A DNA stretch of 40,504 nucleotides from an uncultured Bacteroidales bacterium (GTDB lineage Bacteria > Bacteroidota > Bacteroidia > Bacteroidales > Paludibacteraceae). Positions within the stretch are counted from its first letter, which is position 1, and each line of letters starts with the position of its first letter. Of this stretch, positions 33,865-40,504 are shown piece after piece. The stretch covers positions 1 to 40,504 of the forward strand of contig CALCUH010000192.1 of the NCBI GenBank assembly GCA_937907165.1, in the 5' to 3' direction. A program made the position numbers and the translations under genes. The notes beneath the pieces are model-generated. The model made no database searches. It worked only from the letters and a program-made list of their open reading frames with translations, and was not told the DNA's origin.

Positions 33865-34617
33865 ATGTTAGAGATAAAGAATTTACATGCCAACATCAAT
33901 GGCAAAGAGATTTTGAGAGGAATTAACTTGTCGGTCAAGGCAGGTGAGGTACACGCCATCATGGGACCTAACGGTTCCGGAAAGAGCACGCTCTCTTCCG
34001 TATTGGCGGGCGACCCGACCTTCACCGTCACAGAAGGCGAAGTGATCTTCAACGGAAAGAATCTTTTGGAACTCTCTCCAGAAGACCGTTCAAGAGAGGG
34101 CATATTCCTCAGCTTCCAATATCCGGTGGAGATTCCGGGCGTCAGCATGGTGAACTTCATGCGCACCGCCGTGAACGAACACAGGAAATACAAAGGTCTG
34201 GACCCGATGTCGGCTTCCGACTTCCTTAAACTCATGCGCGAAAAGAAAGAATTGGTGGAGTTGGACAACAAACTAGCCAACCGTTCCGTCAATGAAGGCT
34301 TTTCCGGAGGCGAGAAGAAACGCAACGAGATATTCCAGATGGCGATGTTGGAGCCTAAATTATCCATTTTGGACGAGACAGACAGCGGTTTGGACATAGA
34401 TGCCTTGCGCATCGTCGCAAGTGGCGTAAACAAGCTGAAAAGGGCTGATAACGCGAGCATCGTGATCACCCACTACCAACGTCTTTTGGATTACATCGTA
34501 CCGGACATCGTCCACGTGCTCTATAAAGGTCAAATCGTAAAGACCGCAGGCAAAGAACTTGCTTTGGAATTAGAGGAAAAAGGATACGACTGGATTAAAA
34601 AGGAATTAGGCGAATAA
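33865..34617 (+). CDS. sufC: SufC ATPase of the Suf Fe-S assembly complex
   Basis: SufC is the ABC-type ATPase that drives SufBC2D. The start is the ATG at 33865 (MLEIKNLHANINGKEIL); the longer open frame upstream overlaps sufB and is discarded. The 250-residue protein has Walker A GPNGSGKST (34-42), the signature FSGGEKKRNEI, Walker B LSILDETDSGLD and the His-loop IVITHYQRLL. It is 86 bases after sufB and 12 bases before sufD. Confidence 0.96.
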   Translation: MLEIKNLHANINGKEILRGINLSVKAGEVHAIMGPNGSGKSTLSSVLAGDPTFTVTEGEVIFNGKNLLELSPEDRSREGIFLSFQYPVEIPGVSMVNFMRTAVNEHRKYKGLDPMSASDFLKLMREKKELVELDNKLANRSVNEGFSGGEKKRNEIFQMAMLEPKLSILDETDSGLDIDALRIVASGVNKLKRADNASIVITHYQRLLDYIVPDIVHVLYKGQIVKTAGKELALELEEKGYDWIKKELGE

Positions 34618-34629
34618 TACGTTTCAAGC

Positions 34630-35973
34630 ATGTCCATAGAACAATCATACATAGATATCTACAAGCAGTACAGCGATGTGCTGAAGAAGAATAGCGCGGC
34701 TCCCATGAACGCGCTTAGGGATGCGGCTTTCGAATCGTTCGAGCAAAAGGGATTCCCTACCCGCAAATTGGAGGCATACCAATACACAGACCTGAAGGAT
34801 GCCTTCTCGGTGAACTATGGAATGAACATCAACCGAGTTCCCCTGAAAGAGAACTTCCGTTGCGAGGTACCAGGCATCAACGCCTACCTCTTCTATGTAG
34901 TCAACGACACATTCTTTTGTCCGAAAGAGAGTGAAAAATATCTGACCGAACTACGCGAAAAGGGCGTTTCCATCGGAAGTTTGCGCGATTACGCCCAAGA
35001 TAAACCCGAGCTTGTCTCCCGATATTACGGCAAGGCGGCGGGTTGCGGTAAGGACGCCATCATCGACTTCAACACCACATTCGCCCAAGACGGTTTCTTC
35101 CTCCATGTACCTGAAAACACGGTTATAGAGAAACCGATCCAACTCATCTGCGTCATGTCGGGCAACGCTCCCATTTTAGGAACACAACGCAACCTGATTA
35201 TCTTGGAGAAGGCGGCGCAAGCGAAAATGCTTTTATGCGCCCATACCCGTGGCGAATTGGAGCAACTCTCCAATCGTGTGACAGAGGTTTTTGTCGGTGA
35301 AAACGCCGTTTATGACCATTACAAGCTGGAGAACACAAGTTCCAAATCGGTCAGCGTCGCCACCCTGAACATCAAACAACAGAGCGGATCCGAAGTAATC
35401 GTCAACGACATCACCCTGCACAACGGTTTGACAAAAAACAGAATCCAGATAGATATCGACGGCGAACATTGCCAGACGACACTGAGCGGCATGGCGATAG
35501 GCGACGCCAAACAACATATCGACAACAACACGCTAATCAATCATAACTATCCGAACTGCAAAAGCCGCGAGCTCTATAAATACGTATTGAATGACGAAGC
35601 GACTGGCGCATTCTCGGGCAAGATACTCGTGGAAAAAGGCGCATACAAGACGGAGGCCTACCAGACCGACCGTAACGTCATCATGTCGCCAACCGCAAGG
35701 ATGTATACGAAACCGCATTTGGAGATATACGCCGACGACGTGAAGTGCAGCCACGGAGCCTCAACGGGAAGAATCGACGAGACGGCGCTTTTCTATCTCC
35801 GTTCCAGAGGTATTCCAGAGGCGGAGGCACGTATGCTACTTATGTTCGCTTTTGTGAGCGACGTGTTGGATAATATCCGCATAGAAGCGGTGAAGGATAA
35901 GATCAGGATGCTCGTCGAGCAACGTTTCCGCGGTGAGCTTTCCTACTGCAGCGGATGCGGGGCTTGCAAATAA
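34630..35973 (+). CDS. sufD: Fe-S cluster assembly protein SufD
   Basis: SufD partners SufB and SufC in iron-sulfur scaffold assembly and iron supply. The 447-residue protein has the N-terminal FPTRKLEAYQYTDL segment, the beta-helix core with NLIILEKAAQAKMLLC and VFVGENAVYDHYKLEN, and the conserved SHGASTGRIDETALFYLRSRGIPEAEARMLL near the C-terminus. It ends in a short Cys-rich tail, SYCSGCGACK, with three Cys that could bind metal. A strong terminator follows. sufS and sufE, often next in Bacteroidales, are not present here. Confidence 0.94.
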   Translation: MSIEQSYIDIYKQYSDVLKKNSAAPMNALRDAAFESFEQKGFPTRKLEAYQYTDLKDAFSVNYGMNINRVPLKENFRCEVPGINAYLFYVVNDTFFCPKESEKYLTELREKGVSIGSLRDYAQDKPELVSRYYGKAAGCGKDAIIDFNTTFAQDGFFLHVPENTVIEKPIQLICVMSGNAPILGTQRNLIILEKAAQAKMLLCAHTRGELEQLSNRVTEVFVGENAVYDHYKLENTSSKSVSVATLNIKQQSGSEVIVNDITLHNGLTKNRIQIDIDGEHCQTTLSGMAIGDAKQHIDNNTLINHNYPNCKSRELYKYVLNDEATGAFSGKILVEKGAYKTEAYQTDRNVIMSPTARMYTKPHLEIYADDVKCSHGASTGRIDETALFYLRSRGIPEAEARMLLMFAFVSDVLDNIRIEAVKDKIRMLVEQRFRGELSYCSGCGACK

Positions 35974-36007
35974 AGGGCGATTTCATCGAGAATAATAACA
36001 AACACAA

Positions 36008-36045
36008 TGCACCCCGAAAGTTGGTCAAATAACTTTCGGGGTGCA
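36008..36045 (+). terminator. Terminator after sufD
   Basis: A 15-bp perfect stem, TGCACCCCGAAAGTT (36008-36022) with AACTTTCGGGGTGCA (36031-36045), has an eight-base loop. The T tail is short (TTATCTCT), but the stem is very stable. Confidence 0.75.
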
Positions 36046-36146
36046 TTATCTCTGCATTCAATTATCCATGGATTTTAAAAGGCGAATCATTATTGGCAAA
36101 AACGAACCATGTTCTATTATTTGTCGTCTATCCCATAATAATAATT

Positions 36147-36512
36147 CTAAAATATTTTCCTTCCATGTATCGCCTCATGTTCATCCCTCATGACGGGAAG
36201 AATATTGTTCAATGCATTATTCGTTTTATTCCTATCGATATGATGAACATCCATCTGAGGATTAAGTCGAAACACATCAAAAAATGTATACGCCATTAAG
36301 AAGTGAACCTTATACGATTTGTATTTCAAACGTATACGGTAATAGCCAGAAGGAGTCAAGATAGGTTCCAGAAATTTTTGTTCCTTCTCAGACCATATTG
36401 TTCCATTCTCACCAGCATAATAAGCATATAATCCATACTCTGCGCTGTAATATGGAGCCAATGGTATTCCCATAAACCTCACACCATCCTTATAATCAAC
36501 TTGACCTCTCAT
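36147..36512 (-). CDS. Orphan HNH endonuclease-like protein
   Basis: A 121-residue protein with a small N-terminal beta-rich segment (YGLYAYYAGENGTIWS, about 26-41) and an HNH_3-type core: LTPSGYYRIRLKYKSYKVHFLMAYTFFD, then DVHHIDRNKTNNALNNILPVMRDEHEAIH. The HH and Asn residues of the metal finger are present. This is the layout of homing or phage-type HNH endonucleases found alone in Bacteroides accessory DNA. No intein, intron or phage gene surrounds it. Function in this cell is unknown. Confidence 0.72.
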   Translation of the reverse strand: MRGQVDYKDGVRFMGIPLAPYYSAEYGLYAYYAGENGTIWSEKEQKFLEPILTPSGYYRIRLKYKSYKVHFLMAYTFFDVFRLNPQMDVHHIDRNKTNNALNNILPVMRDEHEAIHGRKIF

Positions 36513-36541
36513 CTCTATGAAGTGATTGCCCCGAAATATAC

Positions 36542-36601
36542 AAAAATCTTCAACGCGTTGGAGAAATTTACGTAAAATTCTTCAGTGTATTGAAGATTTT
36601 T
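36542..36601. repeat. 12-bp inverted repeat between two accessory genes
   Basis: AAAAATCTTCAA (36542-36553) and TTGAAGATTTTT (36590-36601) are perfect inverted copies separated by 36 bases, with a smaller inner hairpin (CTTCA/TGAAG). The right arm overlaps the stop codon of the DUF4143 remnant. It could be a terminator-like structure or the ends of a lost element. Confidence 0.5.
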
Positions 36602-36854
36602 ACGTTTCAGCCAAATATTCCAAATAATTTTCCCTTGACAAAACAGTATATGACGCATTGGGATAGGCTGTCAAGAAGGCTATCGGACATTTAGGTCTCT
36701 TATCACCCCATTTGATTTCAAAAGCCTCTATCGAAGAGTCGTCCGAACACTCTATCAAGTCAATCTCCTGTTTATCATACGTTTTCCAAAAATAAAATTC
36801 GTGGTGCAATCGTCCATTATGATTACGTTTCATACGTTCGCTTATGAGATACTA
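36600..36854 (-). pseudogene. Remnant of a DUF4143 AAA ATPase, C-terminal part
   Basis: The last 78 residues (MKRNHNGRLHHEFYFWKTYDKQEIDLIE..., ending in a stop at 36600) match the C-terminal nuclease-like part of DUF4143 ATPases, in which the sequence ..WENYLISER is normally followed by KRN.. and YFW.TYD..EIDLIE. The frame continues upstream as YLISER and then meets a TAG at 36852-36854. No N-terminal AAA domain is found nearby, so this is a broken 5' remnant. Confidence 0.6.
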
Positions 36855-37602
36855 GACCTGATAAACTTCTGTGAGCAAATCAGCGCGGAGACCATATACA
36901 TCAAAACTCATTCTCAGGCAGCGGCATCAACATATCGAACCTATACGATTATATGGACGGTTTTGACGGCATCGATCCTTACTCGTCACCACAGGCAAGA
37001 GTCAGACTCGTCGGAAGCATCACCATTCCTCGTATCCACAGATACTATCACCGTCATCACAGACAACGATGGTCAAATGAACAATAACTGTACTTCCGAA
37101 CACCGAAAAGATGAGACAAACCATCGAGAATAGCAAAGAGGAAGAGGAAAAATGCTGGAAAATGACAGTAAGTATCATGGGTCAAATAAGCATCAACTAC
37201 GAATTGATGACAGAATCCGAAATTCAAATCCTTCCTTGTAAAAAACAGATGGCATCCGAAGACGCCATCCGACCCCAATAAAATCAAAATCATTGACAAC
37301 AAACAAATCATAAGACTACCATTCCCTAAAAGGAACCTGTCCTAAATAGGGAGAAATCTTCTGTCGGTTTTTCCCTAACAATCTTTTCACAATCGTTTAA
37401 TGTAGAACCGAAATATAATCTACTCATTAATTAACAACCATTGCAAATATAGAGGAATAAGGGTTAAGCACCCCGTTAAAAACAAACCAAAAGAATGGAT
37501 AAATTTGTCAAAACATATTAGATATAACAGCAATTTTTTCAATATAAAAAGACAAAAAAAGACCTTTCTATCGGGGGAAAGAGAACCATTTCGGGAAACA
37601 AA
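36855..37602. other. Long gap with no firm gene; two weak coding-like stretches
   Basis: On the + strand a short frame at 37111-37281 (ATG to TAA, 56 residues, MRQTIENSKEEEEKCW...) and a run at about 36902-37010 (FSGSGINISNLYDYMDGFDG...) look coding-like but lack a family match or intact ends. On the minus strand an 84-residue frame at 37057-37311 overlaps the same bases. A minus-strand TATATTTG near 37444 matches the -7 consensus. The bases 37312-37602 are AT-rich, with nothing else I can support. The whole stretch looks like decayed accessory DNA. Confidence 0.4.
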
Positions 37603-39969
37603 TTAACCTTCACGTTTCAAGAACAGATCCGCCAAAAGGACCGCTGATTCTTCCTTATCGTCACTCCCCTTCCAAGCCACAACAAAACGTGTCTTAGCGA
37701 ATTGGGGCACATAGCCATTTTTCATAATCTCCTGCACCACACTCTTTGCCTTAGCGGACAACGACGCTACGCTTTGACCATCTTGATTCTTCAAATAGAA
37801 ATTATCATAAATAAGCTTATCTCCACAACGCAACCCCAAGATGAGCCGTTTCTTGTCCTTGAAAAAATCCAAATAGACATCCTTATGGGAGAGTTGTATC
37901 GCCAATTCATCGGGTTCATCGTACTTTTTCGTATCCAAACGGTATTCGTCACAAAGGGTACGGAAAGGAGAAAAGAGTTGATTATCACAATGGATGAAAA
38001 GACAGTTCTTCGCCCGGGTGAATCCGACGTACAAACTACGGCGAGTGTCGTCCGTCATAGAGCGATAGTTGGACAACATCATATAGACCGTATCAAACTC
38101 ACGCCCTTTCGCCTTATGAATCGTAGAGACATACATCATCACACCATTCTCCTGACAAAAATCCTCCACGTTCGACTCGAAGACGAAATCCGTCAAATCG
38201 CTTCTATACTTCACCTTCTCGTTAATCGCCTCAAACTCCGAGAAGAAATTACGCAATAGATTCAACATCTCTCCCTCCCCATAGAGTTGAAGAGTCTTCT
38301 CTCTGGCGGATAGCCATAAAGTTTCAGGGATAACAGGCGTTTTAAGATCTTTATCAATTAATTTCAAGAAGTAACGGATTTCAGCCAAATTAGAGAAACG
38401 GAAACCGTCCATCGACTGAATCAGCTTCGCTTTCAGACCATGGCGGTTCAACAGACAAACTATTCGAAGCGCCTCTTCGTTCGTCCGCGTCAGAACACAT
38501 GCTTTCTCACCCTTGCAAGTGGATATAATCTGGTCGACCAACGGCTGCTCCATATGAACACCAGCCCCATACTCCGTAATGGAGACGAAACCCTTCTCAT
38601 GGCGCATCGAAACGATAGGCGCCGATTTCATGCGGACAGAAATCTGCTGGACGAAAGCGTTAGCCAAACGTACCACGCCCTCGCTGCTCCGGTAATTCTC
38701 AACCATTTCGTACTTTGATGCGCCGAACTCGTCAATCATCGAACGCATATAGGCAGAGTCAGCCCCTCTGAACTGATATATATTTTGATCATCGTCACCA
38801 ACTGCGACGACACGCATCTCCTCGTTACGGCTCATCAAAGCCCGCACCAAAGAGAACTCGGTCTCATCCATATCCTGCGCCTCATCGATGACAAGCACCG
38901 TCTTATTAATCCTACCCGGCTCCACCTCACCCAATTCGATCATGGAAGCGGCCTTTTGAACCACATCGCCGGCATCCTCCAAATTACCTACTTTCCCGAT
39001 CAAATCGAAACAATAGGAGTGGAAGGTCTTGATTTCGACATAATGAGCCGCATTCCCGATCAGCGCCAGCAGACGTTTCTTAAACTCGGTCGCGGCGGCC
39101 CTGGAGAAGGTCAACATCAGCAACTGTTCATGTTTCACATCCTCCAACAACAATAACGAAGCCAACTTATGGACCAAGACCTTCGTCTTACCGCTACCCG
39201 GTCCGGCAGCCACTACAATATATTTGGAACGGCTATCCTGAATGATGTTTTTCTGCAAAACGGACAACTCCCCGAATAGTTGCTCATATTTGGCAGGCGT
39301 GATGTTCTTCTCAATCTCAGTGGCACGCTTTCCGGCGAAATAAGTCGAAATGAATTTTTTGAAATCCATCTGGAAGTAATCCTGAACGAACCGCAAAGCA
39401 GCGTTATAATCCCTCACCATTAGATTCGCATATTCGCCCACGATGTGGATTTGACGGATTTTCTGTTTGTAGAACTCATCCAACATCCGGTAATCCTCCA
39501 TCTTATATCGATATTTATTATCGACCAAACGCTGTATCTCCATAGCGTTGTACAAAACCATGAAGCCACCTTCAAGTTTCATCGCACCAATTTTAGAGAG
39601 ATAGAGCAAGGCATCCTGCACATCCTCCAACTGAAGCTTCTCCTGCGGGGCGAAAAGCGATTGGGAATGTTGAGCATTGTACTCCTTCAACATACTAGTA
39701 AGGGAGAACTGAACCAATGCGGCATCCTTTCCAGGAGTATTGACCGCCAACTGATAGAAACGATGTATAAAGAAATCGCAAGCCATCAACCTTCGGCTCT
39801 GTTTCTCCAAAATCTTATCCTTCGATTGCGACAATACCACACGTATGCTATCATTGGCGACCACCTCATACTTACGCAAGTAACCCTTCACTGTAAGAAA
39901 GTAAAATAACGTACGAATTGATTTCACCGACGAATCAGTCACACCATTCAACGCAGCTTGTTCGTTCAA
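37603..39969 (-). CDS. UvrD/Rep-type helicase, C-terminal half of a split RecQ-UvrD protein
   Basis: A 788-residue frame with the full superfamily-1 helicase set: Walker A GPGSGKT with K261, DEAQDMDE (motif II), GDDDQNIYQFRGA (motif III), STIHKAKGREFDTV (motif V) and YVGFTRAKNCLF (motif VI). The first 230 residues are winged-helix-like and read on smoothly from the fragment upstream in the other frame. The frame continues past 39969 as ...IEHEIEFSYKEL, matching a join to the RecQ-like part. It probably unwinds DNA in repair. The TTG at 39969 is only a nominal start; see the finding on the frameshift. Confidence 0.8.
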   Translation of the reverse strand: MNEQAALNGVTDSSVKSIRTLFYFLTVKGYLRKYEVVANDSIRVVLSQSKDKILEKQSRRLMACDFFIHRFYQLAVNTPGKDAALVQFSLTSMLKEYNAQHSQSLFAPQEKLQLEDVQDALLYLSKIGAMKLEGGFMVLYNAMEIQRLVDNKYRYKMEDYRMLDEFYKQKIRQIHIVGEYANLMVRDYNAALRFVQDYFQMDFKKFISTYFAGKRATEIEKNITPAKYEQLFGELSVLQKNIIQDSRSKYIVVAAGPGSGKTKVLVHKLASLLLLEDVKHEQLLMLTFSRAAATEFKKRLLALIGNAAHYVEIKTFHSYCFDLIGKVGNLEDAGDVVQKAASMIELGEVEPGRINKTVLVIDEAQDMDETEFSLVRALMSRNEEMRVVAVGDDDQNIYQFRGADSAYMRSMIDEFGASKYEMVENYRSSEGVVRLANAFVQQISVRMKSAPIVSMRHEKGFVSITEYGAGVHMEQPLVDQIISTCKGEKACVLTRTNEEALRIVCLLNRHGLKAKLIQSMDGFRFSNLAEIRYFLKLIDKDLKTPVIPETLWLSAREKTLQLYGEGEMLNLLRNFFSEFEAINEKVKYRSDLTDFVFESNVEDFCQENGVMMYVSTIHKAKGREFDTVYMMLSNYRSMTDDTRRSLYVGFTRAKNCLFIHCDNQLFSPFRTLCDEYRLDTKKYDEPDELAIQLSHKDVYLDFFKDKKRLILGLRCGDKLIYDNFYLKNQDGQSVASLSAKAKSVVQEIMKNGYVPQFAKTRFVVAWKGSDDKEESAVLLADLFLKREG

Positions 39970-39998
39970 CTCCTTATAAGAGAACTCTATTTCATGCT

Positions 39999-40504
39999 CT
40001 ATTTCTCCAATGCAGCGAAACGATGGAAAATTTGGAGCGAACGATTCTCAGTTTTATCGATGAAAGCGGACATATCTTGCGAATCTGCCAAGATACCATC
40101 CTGCCGCATCAGATTAACTGCCGACACCACCGCCGTCTTTGTCATGCCCAAAATATCCGCCAAATAATCGACACGAGACTCCGCCTCATCGTTTTGCGAA
40201 TTTTCAATACTTCTGCAGGATATCAACGATTTAATGATACGGATAGCGTTCACCCGTGTCTCTTCGTCGAAAAGAGGTGAATCCGTCAACCTTTTCCGAG
40301 CCTCATCCATATTCTTCACCATGATACCCGTAGCGAAGACATGCGGCACATTGTTGCCCCTAGTGATATAGCCGGCATCCTCCAAAGCAGCCACCGCCGT
40401 GCGCACACGCGTCTCAACGTCGGCCACGCTATCATCCCAGCCAGCCTCACGCGCTATCTCAAGCGCAGAACAACTGATACTCTTCCGTTGCCTTGTAAAA
40501 CCTT
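39999..40504 (-). CDS. RecQ-like helicase fragment, partial, upstream half of the split gene
   Basis: The frame is open from the window end (reading GFTRQRKSISCSALEIAREAGWDD...) to a TAG at 39999-40001, so the N-terminal helicase core lies outside. The visible 167 residues are a winged-helix-like RecQ C-terminal (RQC-type) region, with the helices VETRVRTAVAALEDAGYI, NAIRIIKSLISC and VDYLADILGMTKTAVVSAVNLMRQDGIL. In Bacteroidales, RecQ helicases are often fused to a UvrD-type helicase, and the next frame here is that UvrD half. The GTG at 40427 is not a real start. Confidence 0.65.
   Translation of the reverse strand, partial: GFTRQRKSISCSALEIAREAGWDDSVADVETRVRTAVAALEDAGYITRGNNVPHVFATGIMVKNMDEARKRLTDSPLFDEETRVNAIRIIKSLISCRSIENSQNDEAESRVDYLADILGMTKTAVVSAVNLMRQDGILADSQDMSAFIDKTENRSLQIFHRFAALEK

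Noticed and set aside
36801..37133. Plus-strand frame of 110 residues across the DUF4143 remnant
   Set aside because: It overlaps the remnant on the other strand and its translation looks random at its ends; only noted as a weak stretch.
37111..37281. Treating the short frame as a firm gene
   Set aside because: No conservation evidence or ribosome-binding support is visible, so it is listed only as a finding.
1..40504. CRISPR array or prophage
   Set aside because: No regularly spaced direct repeats of 25-40 bases and no phage structural or integrase genes were seen.

Overview
The window looks like a chromosomal segment of a Bacteroidales bacterium, most likely from a lineage close to Prevotella, Paraprevotella or Bacteroides. 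The evidence is several exported lipoproteins with Bacteroidetes-type lipoboxes, sigma-A promoters of the Bacteroides form (TTTG, then TAnnTTTG), a type IX secretion C-terminal sorting domain on a 1224-residue CotH-family protein, DUF4846 and DUF6242-like proteins, and a SufBCD set. All of this is inferred from sequence patterns; no search was run.

Layout. 1-2797: a truncated beta-propeller-like protein, a PfkB sugar kinase, pyrE and an SRPBCC protein, all on the + strand and closed by a strong terminator. 2811-4156 (-): an EamA transporter translationally coupled to a Rieske-like lipoprotein in which both His ligands are replaced by Cys. 4247-6077: a degenerate arginase-fold protein convergent with a PHP phosphatase. 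6360-10947 (+): a three-gene exported or membrane locus (CHASE2 sensor-like protein, WG-repeat/caspase protein, FecR-like/DUF4384 protein). It contains a palindromic repeat cluster, two near-identical sigma-54-like promoters and a possible small RNA. 11024-15801: an acyltransferase, a YD-repeat exported protein with a small lipoprotein, tRNA-Phe, a YgjP-type metallopeptidase and another lipoprotein. 16-18.3 kb (-): DUF4846 and M15 peptidase genes (cell-wall related) and a lipoprotein. 18573-20884 (+): rpoN and a PAP2-like membrane protein. 20881-25924 (-): tcdA, proA and an AddB-like nuclease. 26-30 kb: the CotH/T9SS protein, facing away from a polysaccharide flippase. 31.7-36 kb: an Lrp regulator and sufBCD. 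36-37.6 kb: a decayed accessory patch (HNH endonuclease, DUF4143 ATPase remnant). 37.6-40.5 kb (-): a RecQ-UvrD type helicase split by a frameshift and running off the window end.

The most interesting part is the CHASE2/caspase/DUF4384 locus. The caspase keeps its His522/Cys573 dyad behind a signal peptide and six WG repeats, next to a membrane sensor-like protein. The window also encodes RpoN, whose binding sequence appears to occur twice in this locus. This suggests a regulated envelope-localised protease module, but the link is inference. Secondary points are the split helicase, the all-Cys Rieske-like protein, the arginase-fold protein lacking metal ligands, and a tRNA-Phe with a T-stem mismatch.
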